A DNA stretch of 7,735 bases, from positions 1 through 7,735 of the forward strand of contig BNTW01000105.1 in NCBI GenBank assembly GCA_025996895.1, read 5' to 3'. Position numbers and translations under genes: made by a program. The notes under the pieces are model-generated. The model worked only from the letters and a program-made list of their open reading frames with translations, was not told the origin of the DNA and did not search any database. This stretch comes from Bacteroidia bacterium. Its GTDB lineage: Bacteria > Bacteroidota > Bacteroidia > Bacteroidales > Azobacteroidaceae. Within the stretch, counting starts at the first letter, position 1. The number at the start of each line of letters is the position of its first letter. Positions 1 through 6,764 of this stretch are shown one piece after another.

Positions 1-72
1 CGAACAGAGAAGTTAAGACCGATTGCGCCGATGGTACTGCACATGTGGGAGAGTAGGTAGCTGCCAGCCTTT
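1..72 (+). rRNA. rrf: 5S ribosomal RNA, 3' part (5' end outside window)
   Basis: The first bases carry the conserved 5S loop B/C sequence CGAACAGAGAAGTTAAG. It is followed by the helix IV/loop E region (GCGCCGATGGTACTGC, then GTGGGAGAGTAGGT) and the closing strand CTGCCAGCCTTT that pairs with the missing 5' end. About 40 bases of the 5' half lie outside the window. The RNA is part of the large ribosomal subunit central protuberance. Normally 16S and 23S genes would lie to the left. The mature 3' end is placed near base 70-72 by analogy and could differ by a few bases. Confidence 0.95.
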
Positions 73-74
73 TG

Positions 75-122
75 AAATCCCCTGTCAAGGTTATTTATTA
101 ATATAATTGGCAGGGGGTTTTT
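75..122 (+). terminator. Intrinsic terminator of the rRNA operon
   Basis: The 5' arm CCCCTGTCAA (79-88) pairs with TTGGCAGGGG (107-116) with one T-G wobble. The stem extends outward through AAA (75-77) with the T-run (118-122). The loop is 18 nt and AT-rich. It lies directly behind the 5S gene and before the convergent holB stop at 126-128. On the - strand the stem is followed only by a short T-run, so two-way termination for holB is possible but weaker. Confidence 0.85.
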
Positions 123-125
123 GTT

Positions 126-1250
126 TTATTGCTTTAATAACACGGCGATTTTCATAGACAAATCGAAAAAAACCATCTTCGCATTTACGTTCGATTCAAT
201 GTGACGTTCGGCCAGTGCCAGTTCGTCCATAAATGCAATCACATTGTCTTCTTTCACATAAGGGGAAAAATTGACGGCAAATTCCGCTTCTTTTTTGTTC
301 ATATAATTGATTTCCTGTATTTGCAAGCGATAAAAGAAATTTTCCCTTATCAGCCGTTGGGCATAAGCCAGAAAACTGTTTTGCCGGTCGCGCCCCATCG
401 ACGCAAATTCTTCGGCTTTCGTTTTCATGTTTTTCACGTCGCGCTTCCAAGAGTTGCGCATAATTGCAATAAACAAATCCAGAAAAATTTCGTTTTCTCC
501 GGTAGAGTCGATAATTTTTATTGCTTCTTCATAATTACCTTTGGCTAAACGGACTATGAATTGCAAATCCTCTGCTGAAAGTGTATATTTTTTATTTAAT
601 GCTTCCGCCAAATCTTCGTCGGCAATCGGCGGAACAATCAAATTCTGCGTGCGCGAGCGAATGGTCGTGATAATCCTTTCCGGTTCAACCGAAACCAGCA
701 GGAAAACCGTTTTTTCGGGTGGTTCTTCCAGCAGTTTCAGCAGTTTGTTGGCCGCCGTTTCGTGCATTTTCTCCGGCAACCAAATGATCATAATCTTGTA
801 ATCCGATTCGTAGGCTTTCAAATTTAGTTTCCGCAGGATTTCGTTGCTTTCGCGGGCATAAATCAGTCCTTGTGCATTTTCGGCAGCGATTTTTCTCAGC
901 CAGGCGGTCAGATTTCCGTACGGATTTCCGGCAATAAACTGTCGCCATTCGGGCAAAAAATCGTCGCAATACGCTTCTTTGCTGCCTTTTTTATTGACAA
1001 TCGGAAAAACAAAATGCAAATCGGGATGGAAGAGCTTGTTGAATTGCTGACAACTCGCACACGTTCCGCACGCATCGGTTTCTTGCCGGTTAGTGCAATG
1101 CAGATAACGCGCGTAAGCCAATGCCAACGGCAGCGTTCCCGAACCTTCGGGGCCGGAAAACAGGCGTGCGTGAGGAATAAAACCGTCCTTCACCGATTGA
1201 ATTAACCGCTGTTTCGTTTCTGACTGTCCGATAATATCTTTAAAAAACAT
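126..1250 (-). CDS. holB: DNA polymerase III delta' subunit (clamp loader), HolB-like
   Basis: The predicted 374-residue protein is the delta' subunit of the replication clamp loader, a cytoplasmic AAA+-fold complex that opens the beta clamp and sets it on primed DNA. It opens with DIIGQ..K..L, typical of the family. Next come a P-loop remnant GPEGSGT (33-39), a zinc module with Cys52, Cys61, Cys64 and Cys67, and the signature LLKLLEEPPEKTVFLL (170-185) with sensor region TIRSRT (196-201). The P-loop lacks its lysine, and the usual SRC motif reads SRT. Delta' subunits do not need to hydrolyse ATP, so this fits a structural role. The frame is open upstream to 1361, but those 37 extra codons lie inside metF. 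The ATG at 1250 is preferred because homology begins there and AAGGAG sits 8 nt upstream. Its A is the last base of the metF stop (TAATG), implying translational coupling. Confidence 0.93.
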   Translation of the reverse strand: MFFKDIIGQSETKQRLIQSVKDGFIPHARLFSGPEGSGTLPLALAYARYLHCTNRQETDACGTCASCQQFNKLFHPDLHFVFPIVNKKGSKEAYCDDFLPEWRQFIAGNPYGNLTAWLRKIAAENAQGLIYARESNEILRKLNLKAYESDYKIMIIWLPEKMHETAANKLLKLLEEPPEKTVFLLVSVEPERIITTIRSRTQNLIVPPIADEDLAEALNKKYTLSAEDLQFIVRLAKGNYEEAIKIIDSTGENEIFLDLFIAIMRNSWKRDVKNMKTKAEEFASMGRDRQNSFLAYAQRLIRENFFYRLQIQEINYMNKKEAEFAVNFSPYVKEDNVIAFMDELALAERHIESNVNAKMVFFDLSMKIAVLLKQ

Positions 1251-2203
1251 TAATATATCTCCTTCGCAACTTGGCGCACACTTTCGGTTGCCATCAACGT
1301 ATAAAAGTGCAAACTCGGAACACCTGCCTGTATCAGTTCGCGGCATTGCGCGATACTCCATTCCACACCTACACGCTTAGCCTCGTCGTCGGTCTTGCAC
1401 TTTCTCAATTCGTTTGCCAATGCTTCGGGAATTTCCGAACGGAAAATTTTCGGCAAAACGGTCAGTTGGTCAAGTAAAACAATCGGCTTAATTCCCGGAA
1501 TAATCGGAACGATGATATCTTCTTCCCGGCAGCGTTTCACAAAATTGAAATATTTCCGATTGTCGAAAAACATTTGCGTAACCGCATATTCTGCGCCCAA
1601 AGCAATTTTTTCCTTCAAAAAAGCAATATCCGATTCCATGTTCGGGGCTTCCTCGTGCTTTTCGGGATAACACGCTACGCCGTACGAAAACGGTGTTTCT
1701 GGCTTTTCAAACGTGTTTCCTTCCATGTCGATACCCTGATTGTAGCGATTGACTTGCTCGATTAAACCGGTCGTGTGTTCGTGGCTTTTTCCCGGAACAA
1801 TTTGGTCTTTTTGCAGTTTATTCGCGTCTCCACGCAACAGCAACAAGTCACTCACGCCCAAATATTGCAAATCAATGAGTGCATATTCCGTTTCTTCTTT
1901 CGTAAAACCTTTACAAATAATATGAGGTACAGCCGGAATTTTATATTTATTTTGTATCGCACCGGCAATCGCCACTGTTCCCGGACGCTTGCGGATTTGA
2001 ATTTTCTGCAAAACACCCTGCGCATTTTCCTTATACACAATCTCGCTGTGGTGAGTGGTGATATTGATGTATTTCGGATCGAACTCGCGCAACTTATCAA
2101 TAATATGGCAGACTTTCGAGAAATTATTACCCTTTAACGGGGGTAAAATCTCAAACGAAAAAGCCGTTTTTGAACTGTTTTTTAATAAATGAATAATACT
2201 CAT
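1250..2203 (-). CDS. metF: Methylenetetrahydrofolate reductase, MetF-like
   Basis: The 317-residue flavoenzyme reduces 5,10-methylene-tetrahydrofolate to 5-methyl-tetrahydrofolate, the methyl donor for methionine synthesis. It is a soluble FAD-containing TIM barrel. Family landmarks in order are FSFEILPP (15-22, general-acid Glu18), ITTHHSE (48-54), PHIICKGFTKEE (93-104), LLLRGD (121-126; Asp126 matches the flavin-contacting Asp of E. coli MetF), VACYPEKHE (176-184), VTQMFFD (208-214; Gln210 is the folate-contacting Gln) and a C-terminal LHFYTL. The length is close to the roughly 300 residues of bacterial MetF and lacks the eukaryotic regulatory domain. The ATG at 2203 lies 28 nt downstream of nrdJ. 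There is no Shine-Dalgarno sequence, but a TATCTTTG element sits 15 nt before the start. The stop overlaps the holB start by one base. Confidence 0.96.
   Translation of the reverse strand: MSIIHLLKNSSKTAFSFEILPPLKGNNFSKVCHIIDKLREFDPKYINITTHHSEIVYKENAQGVLQKIQIRKRPGTVAIAGAIQNKYKIPAVPHIICKGFTKEETEYALIDLQYLGVSDLLLLRGDANKLQKDQIVPGKSHEHTTGLIEQVNRYNQGIDMEGNTFEKPETPFSYGVACYPEKHEEAPNMESDIAFLKEKIALGAEYAVTQMFFDNRKYFNFVKRCREEDIIVPIIPGIKPIVLLDQLTVLPKIFRSEIPEALANELRKCKTDDEAKRVGVEWSIAQCRELIQAGVPSLHFYTLMATESVRQVAKEIY
1259..1264 (-). promoter_or_regulatory. Shine-Dalgarno site that fixes the holB start
   Basis: On the - strand AAGGAG is followed by 8 nt (ATATATTA) and then ATG. It lies inside the last codons of metF. 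It is the only clear Shine-Dalgarno sequence I see for any gene here, and it supports the start at 1250 over the longer open frame. Confidence 0.75.
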
Positions 2204-2218
2204 GCCGTATTTTTAGGA

Positions 2219-2226
2219 CAAAGATA
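2219..2226 (-). promoter_or_regulatory. Bacteroidetes-type -7 element upstream of metF
   Basis: On the - strand TATCTTTG matches the Bacteroidetes primary sigma factor -7 consensus TAnnTTTG. It lies in the short nrdJ-metF gap, 15 nt before the metF ATG. I find no good TTTG at the expected 19-21 bp upstream, within the nrdJ 3' end, so the promoter is only partly supported. Transcription from here would give a leader of about 10 nt. Confidence 0.55.
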
Positions 2227-2231
2227 CTAAA

Positions 2232-4775
2232 TTATCCGCATTTTGACGTACCGCAAGAGGTACACATCAAGCAACCTTCCTGATAAACCATTGTTTCCTG
2301 ACCGCAATTCGGGCATTTTTGCCCTCTGGCGGCGACACCTTCCATTACATAATTTTTCAAAGCACGTTCCACACCGTTTTTCCACGTATTTATATATTCA
2401 TTGTTCAATTCCAAGCCCTGCACCAACTTAATAACTTGGTCGACCGGCATGGAATAGCGCAACACGCCCGAAATCAATTTGGCATAATTCCAATATTCGG
2501 GATTGAATTTGTCAGACAAACCTTCGATGGTGGTCTTGTATCCGCGTTTATTCGTGTATTGAAAGTCGTAGCGTTTGTTTCCGTGTTCATCCACATTTTT
2601 AATAATCGTTCCTTTCGTAACGTTTTTCGGCAGGAAAATTCCTTCGTCTTCGTCGTTGATACCGGTGAAAATTTCGTAGGGACGGCCGTTGAGCAATCCC
2701 ACAAAGGCAATCCATTTCTCTTTATTGTTCTGAAATTTCACGATGTCGGCTTCCAGCTCGCGCGGACGTTTTGCCACAATTACCGGCGGCTCCGGACATT
2801 CCTCACAATCTTTACTCTCTTTCGAGGTGGCCACCAGCACACCGCTACGCGAGCCGTCGCGATAGACCGTACAGCCCTTACAACCCGATTTCCATGCTTC
2901 AATATACAACTGATTGACCAATTCTTCATCGACATTGTTCGGCAAATTGATGGTTACGCTAATCGAATGATCCACCCATTGCTGCACACGCCCCTGCATT
3001 TTTACCTTTTGCAGCCAATCCACATCATTGGAAGTCGCTTTGTAATACGGTGATTTCTCAATCAGCGCGTCCAGTTCTTCCTGATTGTAACGCTTGGCGG
3101 TCGGATAGCCCTGCGCTTCCATCCAGTTCACAAATTTGTGGTGAAAAACGATGTATTCTTCCCAAGCATCGCCTACTTCATCGACAAAATCCACCTTCAC
3201 GGACGTGTCGTTCGGATTGACTTTTCTTCTCCGCTTATATACCGGCAAGAATACCGGCTCAATACCCGAAGTCGTTTGCGTCATGAGCGAAGTTGTTCCG
3301 GTCGGCGCAATCGTCAAGCAAGCAATGTTTCGCCGTCCGTATTTTTTCATGTCTTCAATCAACTGCGGATTGGCTTCTTTCAGGCGGTTGATAAACGGAT
3401 TGTTTTTTTCACGCGTAAAATCAAAAATTTCAAATGCACCGCGTTCCTTTGCCATTTCCACCGACGAAGCATAAGCCGCCAATGCCAGCGTTTTTTGGAT
3501 TTCTTCCGAAAAACCGGTCGCTTCTTCCGTACCGTAACGAATGTTTAACGCGGCAAGCATGTCGCCTTCGGCCGTAATTCCCACACCCGTACGCCGTCCC
3601 AACAGTGTTTTATGGCGGATTTTTTGCCAAAGCTGAAGCTCGGTACGCCGGACTTCGTCATCTTCCGGATCAGATTTTATTTTTTCCAAGATAGCATCGA
3701 TTTTTTCGATTTCCAAGTCAATGATGTCGTCCATAATCCGTTGCGCCAGAGCTACATGCTTTTTAAACAACTCGAAATCGAAAGCCGCTTTATCCGTAAA
3801 AGGCTGTTTCACATACGAATACAAATTGATGGCCAGTAACCGGCAGCTGTCATACGGACACAACGGAATTTCCCCGCAAGGATTGGTCGAAACCGTGCGG
3901 AAACCCAAATCGGCATAACAATCCGGCACGGATTCCTTCAAAATAGTATCCCAGAAAAGCACACCCGGCTCGGCTGATTTCCACGCATTATGTACGATTT
4001 TTCCCCACAATTCTTTGGCATTCGTTTCTTTCGTATAAACCGGATTGGAACCGTTGATAGGATATTGTTGAACAAACGGCCGGTCATTTACTACCGACTC
4101 CATAAATTCGTCGGTGATTTTCACCGAAACATTCGCACCGGTAACTTTCCCTTCCGACATTTTGGCATCGATAAACGATTCTGCATCCGGGTGTTTGATG
4201 GATACGCTCAACATCAATGCCCCGCGCCGTCCGTCTTGCGCCACTTCGCGCGTTGAGTTGGAATAACGTTCCATAAACGGCACCAATCCGGTCGAAGTCA
4301 GTGCGGAATTTTTCACCGGCGAGCCTTTGGGGCGAATGTGCGAAAGGTCGTGCCCTACGCCCCCGCGCCGTTTCATCAATTGCACTTGTTCCTCGTCGAT
4401 TTTGATAATCGCGCCGTAGGAGTCGGCTGTGCCGTCTAAGCCAATCACAAAGCAATTGGAAAGCGACGCCACCTGATAATTATTCCCGATACCGGTCATC
4501 GGACTTCCCTGCGGAACGATATATTTAAAATGGTCGAACAATTCAAACAATTCTTCTTCCGACAAAGAATGGGGATATTTCTTTTCCGCCCGCGCGATTT
4601 CGCTCGCTAAGCGGCGGTGCATGTCTGCCGGAGTTTTCTCAAAAATATTTCCGAAAGCGTCTTTCAACGCATACTTATTTACAAATACTTTGGCGGCTAA
4701 CTCATCACCCCTGAAATAATCTAATGAAGCCTTATAGGCATCATCAAATGTGTAATTGTTCTTTTCCTTTTTCAC
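2232..4775 (-). CDS. nrdJ: Adenosylcobalamin-dependent (class II) ribonucleotide reductase
   Basis: The 847-residue enzyme makes deoxyribonucleotides from ribonucleotides, using a thiyl radical generated from adenosylcobalamin, with or without oxygen. The 10-stranded barrel carries the catalytic triad in NPCGE (Asn298, radical Cys300, Glu302). The substrate-reducing cysteines are Cys108 (SNCF) and Cys311 (DSCR); the 11-residue Cys300-Cys311 spacing is that seen in class II enzymes. GRRGALML (182-189), GRRTGVGIT (393-401) and the phosphate-binding APTGTTS (490-496) are present. The C-terminus has a zinc-finger tail: CPNCG (821-825), then Cys835, Cys838, Cys841 and Cys846, ending SKCG, thought to relay electrons from thioredoxin. 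It encodes no radical-generating R2 partner. The start is GTG at 4775: an in-frame TAA lies upstream with no ATG after it, and the next in-frame ATG is residue 52, inside conserved sequence. No Shine-Dalgarno is visible. Confidence 0.96.
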   Translation of the reverse strand: MKKEKNNYTFDDAYKASLDYFRGDELAAKVFVNKYALKDAFGNIFEKTPADMHRRLASEIARAEKKYPHSLSEEELFELFDHFKYIVPQGSPMTGIGNNYQVASLSNCFVIGLDGTADSYGAIIKIDEEQVQLMKRRGGVGHDLSHIRPKGSPVKNSALTSTGLVPFMERYSNSTREVAQDGRRGALMLSVSIKHPDAESFIDAKMSEGKVTGANVSVKITDEFMESVVNDRPFVQQYPINGSNPVYTKETNAKELWGKIVHNAWKSAEPGVLFWDTILKESVPDCYADLGFRTVSTNPCGEIPLCPYDSCRLLAINLYSYVKQPFTDKAAFDFELFKKHVALAQRIMDDIIDLEIEKIDAILEKIKSDPEDDEVRRTELQLWQKIRHKTLLGRRTGVGITAEGDMLAALNIRYGTEEATGFSEEIQKTLALAAYASSVEMAKERGAFEIFDFTREKNNPFINRLKEANPQLIEDMKKYGRRNIACLTIAPTGTTSLMTQTTSGIEPVFLPVYKRRRKVNPNDTSVKVDFVDEVGDAWEEYIVFHHKFVNWMEAQGYPTAKRYNQEELDALIEKSPYYKATSNDVDWLQKVKMQGRVQQWVDHSISVTINLPNNVDEELVNQLYIEAWKSGCKGCTVYRDGSRSGVLVATSKESKDCEECPEPPVIVAKRPRELEADIVKFQNNKEKWIAFVGLLNGRPYEIFTGINDEDEGIFLPKNVTKGTIIKNVDEHGNKRYDFQYTNKRGYKTTIEGLSDKFNPEYWNYAKLISGVLRYSMPVDQVIKLVQGLELNNEYINTWKNGVERALKNYVMEGVAARGQKCPNCGQETMVYQEGCLMCTSCGTSKCG

Positions 4776-4818
4776 TTTGCTTTTATGTTTATTTGTTGTT
4801 TCTTAAAATTTCGGACTG

Positions 4819-4850
4819 CAATATTAATTATAGATTTTTAATAAAACAAA
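4819..4850 (-). promoter_or_regulatory. nrdJ promoter (TTTG-N20-TAATATTG)
   Basis: On the - strand, TTTG (4850-4847) is followed by exactly 20 nt and TAATATTG (4826-4819). This matches the Bacteroidetes -33/-7 pattern with one mismatch in the -7. The predicted start site near 4813 gives a leader of roughly 40 nt before the GTG at 4775. That is far too short for a cobalamin riboswitch. Confidence 0.7.
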
Positions 4851-4864
4851 CAAATCACCAAATT

Positions 4865-4959
4865 GTTTTCAAAAATCCGGAAAGTTTTCCAAAATATTTT
4901 TTATTTCTTTTATAATCAGTGATTTAAAAATTTAAGAATATCAAAAAGTTTTCTAAAAT
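4865..4959 (+). repeat. Three direct copies of GTTTTCNAAAAT
   Basis: Copies lie at 4865-4876 (N=A), 4884-4895 (N=C) and 4948-4959 (N=T). The second and third share a longer match, AAAGTTTTCYAAAAT. The second copy also forms the small inverted repeat GGAAA-GT-TTTCC (4879-4890). They sit 15 to 110 bp upstream of the predicted nrdJ -33 element and between two divergent promoters, so they could be binding sites for a regulator. The strong A/T bias makes chance matches more likely than usual. Confidence 0.45.
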
Positions 4960-5035
4960 GTTCATTTTTATTGTCTTCGAGAAAAATAATTTAGAGATAG
5001 TATGAATAAAACCGTTAAATCAAAAAAAAGTTTAT

Positions 5036-5043
5036 TATCTTTG
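5036..5043 (+). promoter_or_regulatory. Bacteroidetes-type -7 element upstream of nif3
   Basis: TATCTTTG is an exact match to TAnnTTTG, 38 nt before the nif3 ATG. The -33 region (about 5012-5017, CCGTTA) is a poor match to TTTG. The leader that follows (5049-5081) is A-rich with no clear Shine-Dalgarno sequence, as is common in this phylum. Confidence 0.65.
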
Positions 5044-5081
5044 TTTTTTCAAATAAAAAAATTAAAAAGAAAAGCAACCGT

Positions 5082-5846
5082 ATGAAAATAGCTCAAATTA
5101 TTAGCCTGTTGGAAGAATTTGCCCCGCTGGATTTACAGGAAAAATGGGACAATTCGGGAATTCAGGTAGGCGATGTTACGCAAAATGTTCGGGGAATTTT
5201 GTTGTGTCTCGACGTAACGGAAGAGGTTATTGACGAAGCATTGGAGATGGATTGTAATTTAATTGTTTCGCACCATCCGCTGTTGTTCAAGCCCTTACAA
5301 TCGTTGACCGGAAAAACTTACATTGAGCGCGGCGTGATTAAAGCCTGCAAAAATGACTTGGTCGTTTATTCGGCACATACCAATTTAGACAATGTCGTAG
5401 GCGGGGTGAATTTCCGTCTGGCGGAAAAGATCGGCTTGCTCGACGTGCAGCCGTTGAATCTTGAAGGCGCGGGAGTGGTTGGGCAGTTGCCGGCAGAAGA
5501 AGACGAGGAATCGTTTTTGCAACGGATCAAATCCATTTTCCAACTGCAAAGTCTCAAACATTCGCCTTTTACCGGCCGGAAAATCCGCGAGGTAGCCCTT
5601 TGCGGCGGAAGCGGTGCGTTTCTGATTAAGGATGTGATTGCTTACGGTGCAGACGTTTTTCTTACCGGCGAAGCCAAATACAACGATTATTATGATGTCG
5701 AAAACCGTATCCTTTTAGCCGTTTTGGGACATTATGAATCCGAACTTTGCACAAAAGAGTTGTTTTTTGATATAATCTCGAAAAAAATACCTAACTTTGC
5801 AATTTATTTTTCAAATGCAAATGCAAATCCCGTAAATTACATGTAA
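5082..5846 (+). CDS. Nif3-like dinuclear metal centre protein (DUF34/YbgI family)
   Basis: The 254-residue protein belongs to the widespread Nif3/YbgI family, whose members form hexameric rings with two metal ions per subunit. Some members are linked to GTP cyclohydrolase-like or metal-handling roles, but the physiological function is unsettled. All expected ligands are visible: His64 and His65 (IVSHHPLLF), Asp103 (AHTNLDN), and His217 and Glu221 (GHYESE). Each is offset by two from E. coli YbgI (63, 64, 101, 215, 219). WDNSGIQVG (22-30) is the N-terminal signature. The length fits the short form without the PII-like insertion found in roughly 370-residue homologues. The C-terminal tail (FSNANANPVNYM) is partly encoded by a triplicated CAAATG-type hexamer. 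The zinc-ribbon gene follows after 7 bp, so the two are probably co-transcribed. Confidence 0.95.
   Translation: MKIAQIISLLEEFAPLDLQEKWDNSGIQVGDVTQNVRGILLCLDVTEEVIDEALEMDCNLIVSHHPLLFKPLQSLTGKTYIERGVIKACKNDLVVYSAHTNLDNVVGGVNFRLAEKIGLLDVQPLNLEGAGVVGQLPAEEDEESFLQRIKSIFQLQSLKHSPFTGRKIREVALCGGSGAFLIKDVIAYGADVFLTGEAKYNDYYDVENRILLAVLGHYESELCTKELFFDIISKKIPNFAIYFSNANANPVNYM
5766..5799 (+). promoter_or_regulatory. Possible internal promoter for the zinc-ribbon gene
   Basis: TTTG (5766-5769), a 22-nt spacer and TAACTTTG (5792-5799) lie inside the 3' end of nif3. The -7 is an exact TAnnTTTG match; the spacer is a little longer than the usual 19-21. A transcript starting near 5805 would have a leader of about 50 nt before the ATG at 5854. 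It could allow expression of the second gene apart from nif3. Confidence 0.5.
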
Positions 5847-5853
5847 TTGAAAT

Positions 5854-6708
5854 ATGGCAAAAAAAGAACAAGCAACAGAAAAAAAGACTGCTTCTAACAA
5901 AAAAGAAACCGTTGTAGAAGCGGTTAATACACCGATAAATCCCTTAGATGATGCGGCTGCAAGTGTGGACGGACAGGAATTATCCGTCGAACAAAAATTA
6001 TCCAATCTTTACAGTCTTCAATTGATGTTGTCCGAAATCGACAAAATCAAGACCCTGCGCGGGGAACTTCCGTTTGAGGTGCAGGACTTGGAAGACGAAG
6101 TAGCCGGTTTGAACACGCGCATTCAGAATTTCAAGCTCGACGCGAAAGATTTGGAGACGACTATCGGCCAGCAACGGACGAAAATCAGCGAAGCAACCGC
6201 TTTGATAGACAAATATAAGGCGCAATTAGACAACGTGCGCAATAACCGCGAGTTCGACAGTCTGTCGAAAGAAATCGAATATCAGGGCTTGGAAATGGAA
6301 TTGGCCGAAAAACGTATCCGCGAGTTTTCGCACGAAGCGAAAGTCGTTGCCGACGAAATCGAACGAAGCAAAACGCTTTACGACGAACGGAAAGCCGATT
6401 TGAAATCGAAAAAAGAAGAATTGAACGAAATTATTTCGGAAACGAAAATTCAGGAAGAACAGTTGCGCGAGAAAGCCAAACAGTTGGAAACGACCATCGA
6501 GCCGCGTCTGCTGACCGCTTTCAAGCGTATCCGCAAAAGCGCGCGCAACGGTCTGGGCGTGGTGTATATCCAACGGGATGCTTGTGGCGGCTGCTTCAAC
6601 AAGATTCCGCCCCAACGCCAATTAGACATTAAACTCCGCAAAAAAACCATCGTTTGTGAACATTGTGGGCGAATTATTATCGACCCGGCACTGGCGGGAG
6701 TAGAATAA
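5854..6708 (+). CDS. Coiled-coil protein with C-terminal C4 zinc ribbon (DUF164/zf-RING_7 type)
   Basis: The 284-residue cytoplasmic protein has three parts. Residues 1-45 form a charged Lys/Ala/Thr-rich, probably disordered extension. Residues 46 to about 220 form a long heptad-rich helical hairpin, with the family motif NNREFDSLSKEIE near the turn (130-142). Residues 240-280 form a zinc ribbon with Cys244, Cys247, Cys268 and Cys271 (CGGC...CEHC). This architecture matches the family that includes Helicobacter HP0958 (FlgZ, an RpoN and flaA mRNA-binding protein) and chlamydial CdsZ. The gene lies 7 bp after nif3, and HP0958 likewise neighbours a nif3 homologue, so the pairing is conserved across phyla. 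The exact function here is unknown; a nucleic-acid- or protein-binding adaptor is plausible. The C-terminal part (RLLTAFKRIRKSARNGLGVV, from 218) is the best-conserved stretch. A terminator follows 22 bp after the stop. Confidence 0.92.
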   Translation: MAKKEQATEKKTASNKKETVVEAVNTPINPLDDAAASVDGQELSVEQKLSNLYSLQLMLSEIDKIKTLRGELPFEVQDLEDEVAGLNTRIQNFKLDAKDLETTIGQQRTKISEATALIDKYKAQLDNVRNNREFDSLSKEIEYQGLEMELAEKRIREFSHEAKVVADEIERSKTLYDERKADLKSKKEELNEIISETKIQEEQLREKAKQLETTIEPRLLTAFKRIRKSARNGLGVVYIQRDACGGCFNKIPPQRQLDIKLRKKTIVCEHCGRIIIDPALAGVE

Positions 6709-6730
6709 AATAGTATAGAATAAATATCAG

Positions 6731-6764
6731 CCCTGTCAAGTTTCAAAACTTGACGGGGTTTTTT
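6731..6764 (+). terminator. Intrinsic terminator of the nif3/zinc-ribbon operon
   Basis: CCCTGTCAAGTTT (6731-6743) pairs with AAACTTGACGGGG (6746-6758), a 13-bp stem with one T-G wobble and a very tight loop. It is followed at once by TTTTTT (6759-6764). It sits 22 bp after the stop of the zinc-ribbon gene. Its 5' arm CCCTGTCAAG is identical to 80-89 in the rRNA terminator. Confidence 0.93.

Larger units (their letters stand above)
4776..5081. other. Divergent AT-rich intergenic region between nrdJ and nif3
   Basis: This 306-bp stretch has no credible gene on either strand. It holds the nrdJ promoter on the left, the nif3 promoter on the right, and between them three copies of GTTTTCNAAAAT. 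The rest is A/T-rich sequence in which I see no RNA gene or riboswitch. Confidence 0.8.

Noticed and set aside
1251..1361. 37-codon N-terminal extension of the holB frame
   Set aside because: It lies wholly inside the metF coding region in another frame; family homology, a Shine-Dalgarno site and the TAATG overlap all place the start at 1250.
2319..3053. 244-codon + strand open frame
   Set aside because: Antisense to nrdJ, no recognisable domain, and biased to Phe/Ile/His as expected from the complement of a real gene.
4776..4818. Cobalamin riboswitch in the nrdJ leader
   Set aside because: The predicted leader is about 40 nt, and I see no B12-box-like sequence in the whole intergenic region.
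4724..4915. 63-codon + strand open frame near the nrdJ start
   Set aside because: Overlaps the nrdJ 5' end and its promoter, with low-complexity AT-rich translation and no family resemblance.
4776..5081. NrdR operator boxes
   Set aside because: No pair of the expected 16-bp palindromes (acaCwAtATaTwGtgt type) at about 31-bp spacing could be found.
6226..6621. 131-codon - strand open frame
   Set aside because: Antisense to the coiled-coil gene; its Phe-rich content is the complement of Glu/Lys codons.
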